From Firmicutes bacterium HGW-Firmicutes-3 (GTDB taxonomy: Bacteria; Bacillota; Clostridia; Lachnospirales; Vallitaleaceae), in contig PGZS01000004.1 in the NCBI GenBank assembly GCA_002841435.1, forward strand, positions 1 through 60,485: 60,485 bases of DNA, read 5' to 3'. Below, in pieces: positions 52,407-60,485 of the stretch. Within the stretch, counting starts at the first letter, position 1. Each line of letters opens with the position of its first letter. The translations under genes were made by a program, and so were the position numbers. The notes below the pieces were generated by a model. It worked only from the letters and a program-made list of their open reading frames with translations, made no database searches and was not told where the DNA came from.

Positions 52407-52967
52407 GTGATAACGATGAACATTACCAGTGATGATGTTAAGGCCGTACAAAGCCGAATGGATGTGACCTATGAGGAAGCTGAACGCTTTTTAATTAAAG
52501 CGAATGGTGACATAGAACTTGCAATATACTTAATTGAAGAGAAGAAAGCATCCAATTTATCCAAATTCATGACGGAATTAAATCGGATTGCCAAGGAGTT
52601 GATGACTTATTATGTCAGAATTGACAGAAAAAAGGAGATTCTTTTAAACCTGCCTTTGATTATGATTGTATTGTTCTTGGTATTTCTTGAAGTAGAAACA
52701 AAAATTTGGGTTTTGGTTATCGGTATCGGAGCTATTTTAATTAGTGAGAGTCAAGTGATGATTTATAAGCGAAAAAAAGATTCAGATAGTATTATTAGTC
52801 AAGAAAAAGTACAGAAAAAAGAGGATATTGCCTCATCCCATGAAAAAACCCAAGGGGCTGCGGACATAAATAGTACGGATGCGTCAATGAAATCAAATAG
52901 CAATTCTGTAGATTCGACAGATGTTAATAAGGATGACGATTACTATGAGGTAACCATAGAGAAATAG
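52407..52967 (+). CDS. UBA-like/DUF4342-type membrane protein
   Basis: DDVKAVQSRMDVTYEEAERFLIKANGDIELAI UBA-like segment, then two TM helices. Confidence 0.65.
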   Translation: MITMNITSDDVKAVQSRMDVTYEEAERFLIKANGDIELAIYLIEEKKASNLSKFMTELNRIAKELMTYYVRIDRKKEILLNLPLIMIVLFLVFLEVETKIWVLVIGIGAILISESQVMIYKRKKDSDSIISQEKVQKKEDIASSHEKTQGAADINSTDASMKSNSNSVDSTDVNKDDDYYEVTIEK

Positions 52968-52974
52968 GAGTAGT

Positions 52975-53664
52975 ATGAAAGAAAAAATATTGGTTGTAGA
53001 AGATGAGATTAAAATCGCAAGATTTATTGAATTAGAGCTTAAATATGAAGGGTATGATGTAACAGTTGCTAGCGATGGCAGAATGGGTTTAGAAGCTTTT
53101 AATGAAGGCGGGATAGACCTTGTTTTGCTGGATTTGATGTTGCCAAGACTGAGCGGCATAGAAGTTTGTAGGAGAATCAGACAGGCTAATGCTAATATCC
53201 CGATTATCATGCTGACGGCTAAGGATGACGTGTCAGATAAGGTTATGGGTCTGGATATGGGCGCGGACGACTATATGACCAAACCGTTTGAGATTGAAGA
53301 ATTATTGGCCAGAATGCGCGTGGCACTTAAGCGAAAAGATAGCCCGAAAGAAAACCATGTGTTAAAAGCCCTTGCATATAAAGGACTGGTCGTAAACGAA
53401 CTAAAAAGAGAAGTCATGTTTAAAGATGAAGTCATTGAACTGACAAAAAAAGAATATGAACTTTTAAAATATTTACTTGAAAACAAGAATATTGCTTTAG
53501 ACCGAGAAAAGATACTTGAAAAGGTCTGGGGTTATGATTATTATGGAGACACCAATGTTATTGATGTTTATGTTAGATATTTAAGAGCCAAGATTGATCA
53601 AAAATATAATGTTGAAATCATTAAGACGGTTCGAGGCATCGGGTACATCATCAATGAGGCGTAA
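52975..53664 (+). CDS. OmpR/PhoB-family response regulator
   Basis: ILVVEDEIKIARFIELEL; LDLMLPRLSG; winged-helix C-terminus. Confidence 0.95.
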   Translation: MKEKILVVEDEIKIARFIELELKYEGYDVTVASDGRMGLEAFNEGGIDLVLLDLMLPRLSGIEVCRRIRQANANIPIIMLTAKDDVSDKVMGLDMGADDYMTKPFEIEELLARMRVALKRKDSPKENHVLKALAYKGLVVNELKREVMFKDEVIELTKKEYELLKYLLENKNIALDREKILEKVWGYDYYGDTNVIDVYVRYLRAKIDQKYNVEIIKTVRGIGYIINEA

Positions 53665-55159
53665 TAAGGAGGATAATAAGCAACGTCCTAAAAAAGCGTT
53701 GCTTTTTCCTGTTGGTGTATTTAAGGAAATAAAACATGTGTTTAGATACATATATTTGAGCCTGACCTTGTCTATGCGCAAAAAAATCTCATTTGATTAT
53801 GGCATGTTATATTGGGTGGCAACCCTTATAACGACTTTTATCGTACTGTTAGGATTTAGCCTATATGACATACAACAAAAAAATCTAGAGATGGTTGATG
53901 GTGTCTTTGAAATGGTGGTCCCATTTGAAATGGGTGTCTACAATATGGACGCCTTAACCTATCAATTGGAGTCTATTTCATCAGAGAATTCGGTTGGTGT
54001 TCAAGTAATCATGTCCAGACAGGACCGAGAAGAAATTGGTTATACGATTACCAGCGCCACCTACGCATCTTCATTGTACCGACTCTCTTTCATAGATAAG
54101 ATACCTTTATTTTTTAATGAAGGTCTAATAATCAGGTCCTCTAACCGATACTATAAAATTAATGAGTACCACACGGTTGACTACAAGATTATGACCATCC
54201 ATAACATAAAATCGATGAACATGACCAGGATGGTAGTAGGTGGGTTAATATTAATTGGTCAATTGATGGGTTTTGTTTTTATGTCAATCATTGGTTCTAT
54301 TCGCTTAAAACAGGTTTTCAAACCTATTTACACCATGACCAAAGCAGCAGAAAAAATATCCATTAATGACATTGAAGGGAATCTGGATGTTTCAAGAGCT
54401 AAATATGAGCTTAAAGATCTTGCACTGACATTTAATGATATGCTGGATCGGATTCGATCTGATTATGATAAGCAAAAAAGATTTGTATCAGATGTTTCCC
54501 ATGAACTTAGAACTCCGATTTCCATTGTAAATGGTTATGTTAGAATGCTAGATAGATGGGGCAAAGAAGATGAAGCCATTCTCGAGGAGGCTATTGATGC
54601 CATCAAGAGCGAGTCCAAGAATATGCAAGTCTTAGTAGAAAACTTACTAACACTGGTGCGTTCGGATAATCAAACCCTTAAATTTGAAAAAGAAGTATTT
54701 GATATAGGCAAGTTGGCTACTGAAATCATGAAAGATATGGAAATGGTAGATGAAGGACGTCACACATTTATTTGTGATATTCAAATGGGTATACATGTGT
54801 GTTTGGATTATGCTAAAATCAAACAAACATTTAGAATTTTCATTGATAACGCTATGAAATATACACCGGACGATGGGGAAATAACCCTTAAACTTAAACA
54901 GGAATATAGTTCAGTAATCATATCCATAATAGATACAGGTATTGGTGTTGACAAAAATGATTTGCCTTATCTATTTGATCGTTTTTACAGATCTGATGAA
55001 TCCAGAACAAGACAAACTGGGGGACATGGTCTTGGATTATCCATAGCTAAAGCTATGATTATTGGACAAAATGGCATGATACGCGTTAAGAGCAAAGTTC
55101 AAGAAGGGAGTGCATTCATCATTAGTTTGCCGGTGAAGACACCTGAAACATGCATATAA
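53654..55159 (+). CDS. sensor histidine kinase
   Basis: FVSDVSHELRTPIS; DNAMKYTPDDG; GGHGLGLSIAKA. Confidence 0.95.
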   Translation: MRRNKEDNKQRPKKALLFPVGVFKEIKHVFRYIYLSLTLSMRKKISFDYGMLYWVATLITTFIVLLGFSLYDIQQKNLEMVDGVFEMVVPFEMGVYNMDALTYQLESISSENSVGVQVIMSRQDREEIGYTITSATYASSLYRLSFIDKIPLFFNEGLIIRSSNRYYKINEYHTVDYKIMTIHNIKSMNMTRMVVGGLILIGQLMGFVFMSIIGSIRLKQVFKPIYTMTKAAEKISINDIEGNLDVSRAKYELKDLALTFNDMLDRIRSDYDKQKRFVSDVSHELRTPISIVNGYVRMLDRWGKEDEAILEEAIDAIKSESKNMQVLVENLLTLVRSDNQTLKFEKEVFDIGKLATEIMKDMEMVDEGRHTFICDIQMGIHVCLDYAKIKQTFRIFIDNAMKYTPDDGEITLKLKQEYSSVIISIIDTGIGVDKNDLPYLFDRFYRSDESRTRQTGGHGLGLSIAKAMIIGQNGMIRVKSKVQEGSAFIISLPVKTPETCI

Positions 55160-55180
55160 ATATGTAAAGCGAGGGTTCTT

Positions 55181-56140
55181 ATGAAAATAGTCTTACTAGA
55201 TCAGAAATCACTAGGAGAAAATCTACATTTTGATAAATTGGAATCGATTGGTTCAGTTACCTATTATGACTATACCAATCAGGAGCAGATTATAGAAAGA
55301 TGTGCAGATGCACAAGTCGTTATAACCAACAAAGGGCATTTTGACAAAAAAACCATCGAAGCATTAAGTCATCTTAAGTTGATATGTATGACGGGAACAG
55401 GCTATGACAAAATTGATATACAGGCAGCAAGGGCCAGAAGTATAGGTGTTTGTAATGTTCTTGATTATTGCTCTGATAGTGTTGCGCAACATACATTGGC
55501 CTTGGTTTTACAATTGGTTAATCATATGAACTATTATAGAGATTATGTCAAAAGTGGAAAATATATTGAAGATGATGCATTTACCCATTACGAGGTACAA
55601 ATCAATGAGATTGCTCAAATGACATGGGGTATAGTCGGTATGGGAAGTATTGGAGGCAAAGTGGCTAAGATTGCAAAAGCGATGGGGGCAAAAGTCATCT
55701 ATTATTCTACAAGTGGAAAGAATCAACAGGATGCTTATGAGCGGGTTGAGTTTGATGACTTATTAAAACGTGCACACATTATTACCATCCATGCACCTTT
55801 AAATGATAGAACAAGAAACCTATTTGATGAAGCGGCTTTTGAAAAAATGAAAAAATCAGCCGTACTCATCAATGTTGGTCGTGGTGACATTGTGAATGAA
55901 GGCGCATTAGTAAAAGCCTTAAGCCATAATCTTATTGCAGGAGCAGCCTTAGATGTTTTAAGCAAGGAGCCAATGAGCAAGGCATCTAAACTCTTGCCTA
56001 TGTTGGAGGATTCGAGACTGATTATTACCCCTCATGTAGCTTGGGCCAGCATCACTGCTAGACAAAAAGTTATTAATGAAGTGGCATTGAATATAACGGA
56101 ATACGTAAAAGGTAATAAGTATCAAAGGGTAGATGTCTAA
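55181..56140 (+). CDS. D-2-hydroxyacid dehydrogenase
   Basis: GIVGMGSIGGKVAKIAKAMGAKVIYYS; INVGRGDIVNEGAL. Confidence 0.93.
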   Translation: MKIVLLDQKSLGENLHFDKLESIGSVTYYDYTNQEQIIERCADAQVVITNKGHFDKKTIEALSHLKLICMTGTGYDKIDIQAARARSIGVCNVLDYCSDSVAQHTLALVLQLVNHMNYYRDYVKSGKYIEDDAFTHYEVQINEIAQMTWGIVGMGSIGGKVAKIAKAMGAKVIYYSTSGKNQQDAYERVEFDDLLKRAHIITIHAPLNDRTRNLFDEAAFEKMKKSAVLINVGRGDIVNEGALVKALSHNLIAGAALDVLSKEPMSKASKLLPMLEDSRLIITPHVAWASITARQKVINEVALNITEYVKGNKYQRVDV

Positions 56141-56218
56141 AATACTAGGACTTAGTTGATGTATCTTATGAGATATGTTATATTATCAATAGTATTCTCT
56201 GAAGAAAGTAGGTGCCCT

Positions 56219-57073
56219 GTGGGTATTAAGATTATAGTAGACAGTTCTGCTGATTTGCCAAAAGACATTATTGAAAAGTACGGTTTTATAATTATTCCAC
56301 TATCGGTTCATTTTGGTAGTCATACATATCTAGACTCAGTCGACCTTACACCCGGTATGTTTTATGAAAAGTTAATCATCACAAGTGAGATGCCGACAAC
56401 AAGCCAGATTCCGCCGGAACGGTTTACCACATATTTCAAAAAAGTGCTGGATGAAGGTCATCAAATTATTTGCATCACTTTAGGTTCTAATGCGAGTGGC
56501 ACTTGTCAGTCTGCTTATCTGGCAAGAGAAGAGCTGAAGAAGGAAGACATTACAATTATTGATTCTAATTGTTTATGTTCGGGCGTAGCCTATATTGCTA
56601 TCGAAGTAGCACGCATGGTTGAAAATAATAAGTCTCTAGAAGAGATTCTCATGGCCATAGAACCCTTGACCAATAATGGTATTGAACATCTTTTTTGCGT
56701 AGATACTTTAGAATACCTAAAAAAAGGTGGACGAATTAAAGCAACCAAAGCAGCCGTGGCTGAAATTCTTAATATTAAGCCCATATTAAATGTGGAAAAT
56801 GCACTTACACAAATCATTCATAAAGTCAGAGGACGTAAAAAAATCATTCCCTATTATTTAGAACGAATGAAAAAAGATTTGGATTACGAAAGTGACAGAA
56901 TCATGGTGGCTCATGCCCAAGACTTAGAATTTGCCAATCAGTTGATTGAAAAAATCAGGAGCGAATTAAAATGGGATAAAGAAATCATTGTTTCAGAAAT
57001 AGGGGCTACCATAGGTACGCATGCGGGACCTGGTGTTTTGGCATGCTTTTATAAGAAGAAGCAAAGTCAATAA
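56219..57073 (+). CDS. DegV family fatty-acid-binding protein (likely GTG start)
   Basis: KIIVDSSADLPKDIIEKYGF; TSQIPPERF; SNASGTCQSAYLARE. Confidence 0.93.
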   Translation: MGIKIIVDSSADLPKDIIEKYGFIIIPLSVHFGSHTYLDSVDLTPGMFYEKLIITSEMPTTSQIPPERFTTYFKKVLDEGHQIICITLGSNASGTCQSAYLAREELKKEDITIIDSNCLCSGVAYIAIEVARMVENNKSLEEILMAIEPLTNNGIEHLFCVDTLEYLKKGGRIKATKAAVAEILNIKPILNVENALTQIIHKVRGRKKIIPYYLERMKKDLDYESDRIMVAHAQDLEFANQLIEKIRSELKWDKEIIVSEIGATIGTHAGPGVLACFYKKKQSQ

Positions 57074-57159
57074 AATCATACCATATTTATTTTGGCGTCT
57101 AATTAGGTTTAGGCGTCTTATTGTGACTTGAAGGTTAGACATACATCAGGAGGAAGACA

Positions 57160-57870
57160 ATGAAAAAACAGATCATAATAGGATTGATATTCTTACTTGT
57201 GCTTATAGGAACGGGCTGTGAAAAATCAGTTACCGGGGATCTTTATAATGAAACAGATACTGACGCAAGCCCGGACATCAGTTTAATAACAGAGGATCAA
57301 CCTAATCAAATACCACAAGATAATGATACACAAGTAGACGGGTTTACACAAAATGTTGTACCGGTAACACCAGAATCTGTAAATGATCAAGAAGTAAAAG
57401 ACCAACTGTTAAGTTTCCTAGAGACATTTCATTACAATATCTTTTTTAGTCAAAGAGATATGACAGAAGGTATTACGGAAAGTGATCGAATAAAATTTGC
57501 TATATCTTACATCTATCAAAATGAGTATCAAGAATTAAAATTCGATACATCAAAGTTCATTCTTTATGTTCCAAAGCAAAGAGTTGAGGAGATTGTTCAA
57601 AAGTTTTTTGGTGAATCGGTATCGACCCATGCTTCTTTTGAAGAAGAAAAAATTGTCTATGAAGAAGGTTTTTACCTCATGCCTGCTATGGACACTGAAT
57701 GGAATGAAAAGCCTCAAATCTATAGTATTGAAATTGATGGGGATGCTTCATATAAAGTTACCATATCACTGTACAATAGTGATCTTCAACCTACAAGAGC
57801 TTATAGGACCATTGTATCGGTTAAAGATAACCGATATATCCTTAAGAGTTACACGCCGATTATAAATTGA
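57160..57870 (+). CDS. lipoprotein, hypothetical
   Basis: Signal peptide and lipobox LIGTGC. Confidence 0.75.
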   Translation: MKKQIIIGLIFLLVLIGTGCEKSVTGDLYNETDTDASPDISLITEDQPNQIPQDNDTQVDGFTQNVVPVTPESVNDQEVKDQLLSFLETFHYNIFFSQRDMTEGITESDRIKFAISYIYQNEYQELKFDTSKFILYVPKQRVEEIVQKFFGESVSTHASFEEEKIVYEEGFYLMPAMDTEWNEKPQIYSIEIDGDASYKVTISLYNSDLQPTRAYRTIVSVKDNRYILKSYTPIIN

Positions 57871-57942
57871 TTTAAAAAGTATGGTGAGTTTTTTAAGCAT
57901 GTTAAATAATTATATTAGAGAAGCAATAATAAGGAGGCAATT

Positions 57943-60354
57943 ATGTCAAAATTATATAATCATAAAACAATAGAAAATAAATGGAGAAAAAATTGGGAGA
58001 CAGATCCTATAAATCTACCCAGTGATGATAAGAAGAATTATTATTGCTTAGACATGTTTCCATATCCTTCAGGTAGCGGCTTACATGTAGGCCACTGGCG
58101 CGGTTATGTTCTTAGTGATGTTTGGAGTCGTTATAAAATCTTACAAGGTTATCATGTCTTGCATCCCATGGGTTGGGATGCTTTCGGTTTACCCGCTGAA
58201 AACTATGCCATCACTATGGGCGTTCATCCGGCAAAAGCAACAGCTGAGAATGTGGAAAATTTCAAACGTCAGTTAAAAGAGATTAGTGCTGTTTATAATT
58301 GGGACAATGAGGTGAATACAACTGATCCTAATTTCTATAAATGGACCCAATGGATTTTTGTACAAATGTTTAAAGAAGGTTTAGCATACGAGAAAGAAAT
58401 GCCGATTAATTGGTGTCCAAGTTGTAAGACGGGATTAGCCAATGAAGAAGTAAAAGACGGAAAATGCGACAGATGTGATTCAGAAGTGACTAAGAAAAAT
58501 CTTAGACAATGGATGTTAAAGATTACCGCATATGCAGAAAGACTGCTGAATGATTTAGATGAATTGAACTGGCCCAGCAAAGTTAAAAAAATGCAATCAG
58601 ACTGGATTGGTAAATCATATGGGGCTGAAGTGGACTTTGAAGTTGAAGGTCATAATGAAAAGATCAAGGTATTCACAACAAGACCGGATACCTTATACGG
58701 TGCAACTTTTATGGTACTTGCTCCGGAACATGAACTGGTTAAGACTTTGGCTGCAGAGACACATAATCATGATGTAGAGACTTATGTATTTAATGCATCC
58801 CTTAAATCTTCCGTAGATCGACTACAGGAAAAAGAAAAGACGGGTGTTTTCACAGGAAACTATGCTATTAACCCATTGAATCACGAAAAAGTGCCTATTT
58901 GGATTTCTGACTATGTTCTAGCGGACTATGGTACAGGGGCCATCATGTGTGTACCGGCTCATGATGAAAGAGACTTTGCTTTTGCCAAAAAGTTTGATCT
59001 TCCTATCGTTCAGGTTATTGCGAAAGAGGGTATAGAAGTTGATTTAGATGAAGCCTATACGGAAGTCGGTGTTATGATTAATTCTGACGCGTTTAATGGT
59101 ATACCTTCAGATCAGGCAAAAGAAGTGGTAGCAAACTACTTAGAAGAGAATAATATTGGTGTCAAAACCACGAATTATAAGCTTAGAGACTGGGTATTTT
59201 CAAGACAACGCTACTGGGGCGAACCTATTCCAATCGTACATTGTCCAAAATGTGGTCCGGTACCGGTAAAAGAAGAAGATCTACCGGTAACTTTACCTGA
59301 AGTGGAATCCTATGAGCCTACAGGAACAGGTGAATCACCACTTGCAGACATTCATGAGTGGGTCAATACCACCTGCCCAGAATGTGGAGGACCCGGTAAA
59401 CGTGAGACCAATACAATGCCTCAATGGGCGGGATCATCATGGTACTTCTTACGATATGTAGATGTAAACAATAATGATGCCTTGGTTTCGAAAGAAAAGA
59501 TGAAAGCATGGTTACCTGTGGATATGTATGTAGGTGGTATTGAGCATGCTGTTCTACATTTATTATATTCAAGATTTTATACCAAGTTTCTTTATGATAT
59601 TGGTGCGGTTGAATTTGAAGAGCCTTTTACCCAGTTATTCAATCAAGGGATGATTTGTAAAAATGGTGCCAAAATGAGTAAATCCAAAGGCAATGTTGTA
59701 TCGCCAGATGATTTGGTTGAAAACTATGGCTGCGACTCATTAAGGCTTTATGAGCTTTTTGTTGGCCCACCTGAGTTAGATTCTGAATGGGATGACCGTG
59801 GTATTGAAGGTGTTTACAGGTTTATTAACAAGGTTTGGAACCTTGTTATGGATAACAAAGACCGTAGGGTAACAGTCACTCCGGAACTTGAGAAAATTAG
59901 ACATTTATTGATTCATGAAGTCACACATCGTATGGATTCATTCCATATGAATACAGTGGTATCTGCTTTTATGGAATATACCAATAAACTGATTCATCAA
60001 TCCAAGCACAATCAAGGTGTTGACCGAGATACCTTAAAAACACTTATTACCCTTTTGGCACCTTTTGCACCACACATGGCAGAAGAATTATGGGAAGCGA
60101 TGGGTGAAAAAGGTACGGTATTTGATCAGACTTGGCCGGTTGCAGATCCTGAAAAAATGAAAGAAGACGAGATAGAGATGCCAGTGCAGGTCAATGGTAA
60201 AGTTAGAGCAACGGTTACGATTGGTGTGGATGAGGGTAAAGAGTCTGTTCTAAAGAAGGCTAAGTTGGCTGTAGAGAAAGTCATTGGTGGTCAGTCTATT
60301 GTTAAAGAAATCTATGTTCCGGGTAGAATTATTAATATAGTGGTTAAGGCGTAG
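57943..60354 (+). CDS. leuS: leucyl-tRNA synthetase
   Basis: PYPSGSGLHVGHWRGY (HIGH region), KMSKSKGNVVSPDD (KMSKS). Confidence 0.98.
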   Translation: MSKLYNHKTIENKWRKNWETDPINLPSDDKKNYYCLDMFPYPSGSGLHVGHWRGYVLSDVWSRYKILQGYHVLHPMGWDAFGLPAENYAITMGVHPAKATAENVENFKRQLKEISAVYNWDNEVNTTDPNFYKWTQWIFVQMFKEGLAYEKEMPINWCPSCKTGLANEEVKDGKCDRCDSEVTKKNLRQWMLKITAYAERLLNDLDELNWPSKVKKMQSDWIGKSYGAEVDFEVEGHNEKIKVFTTRPDTLYGATFMVLAPEHELVKTLAAETHNHDVETYVFNASLKSSVDRLQEKEKTGVFTGNYAINPLNHEKVPIWISDYVLADYGTGAIMCVPAHDERDFAFAKKFDLPIVQVIAKEGIEVDLDEAYTEVGVMINSDAFNGIPSDQAKEVVANYLEENNIGVKTTNYKLRDWVFSRQRYWGEPIPIVHCPKCGPVPVKEEDLPVTLPEVESYEPTGTGESPLADIHEWVNTTCPECGGPGKRETNTMPQWAGSSWYFLRYVDVNNNDALVSKEKMKAWLPVDMYVGGIEHAVLHLLYSRFYTKFLYDIGAVEFEEPFTQLFNQGMICKNGAKMSKSKGNVVSPDDLVENYGCDSLRLYELFVGPPELDSEWDDRGIEGVYRFINKVWNLVMDNKDRRVTVTPELEKIRHLLIHEVTHRMDSFHMNTVVSAFMEYTNKLIHQSKHNQGVDRDTLKTLITLLAPFAPHMAEELWEAMGEKGTVFDQTWPVADPEKMKEDEIEMPVQVNGKVRATVTIGVDEGKESVLKKAKLAVEKVIGGQSIVKEIYVPGRIINIVVKA

Positions 60355-60485
60355 TACGTTTAATGAACAGGTAAGGTCCCTAAGTGTGATATGCTCCCTT
60401 ATAGGTAGACAAGTGAAATAATAAAACACTTGATACTTAGAAGGGAGCATTTTGTATGTCTAAAATACCAGCTCAAGATAAAATC

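Noticed and set aside
1-60485. tRNA/rRNA genes
   Set aside because: No cloverleaf or rRNA-like sequence noticed by eye; a tRNAscan-SE run would be needed to exclude fully.

Overview
Low-GC, Firmicutes/Clostridia-like chromosome segment (taxonomy inferred from gene content only). Positions 1 to ~18.8 kb look like an integron-type gene-cassette array. About 15 single-gene cassettes, nearly all on the + strand, are separated by about 20 attC-like recombination sites (left R''-like ...TAACA, inverted arms, right ..ACGTTA box). They include a reverse-oriented ParE/Phd toxin-antitoxin module, methyltransferases, GNAT, PNPOx, esterase, kinase/APH and several lipoproteins or membrane proteins. No integrase is visible, so this is either a CALIN (attC cluster lacking an integrase) or part of a larger integron. 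Each cassette's first 13-19 nt are nearly reverse-complementary to the sequence leading into its OWN downstream attC. An A/C non-pair recurs at position 11 in every comparable cassette, and pairing resumes beyond it. From ~18.9 to 29 kb is an accessory/decayed zone: a lipoprotein, a CHAT/caspase-like membrane protein, a DUF2339/DUF3999 pair, a TPR lipoprotein, an ISL3 transposase pseudogene and a nested inverted-repeat region. From ~29.3 kb on the content is mostly housekeeping: frameshifted clpE-like gene, gnd, zwf, hcp with an unusual permease-less SBP/GTPase/ATPase trio, thrC, pfp, a two-component system and leuS. A dispersed palindromic intergenic repeat family is present there.
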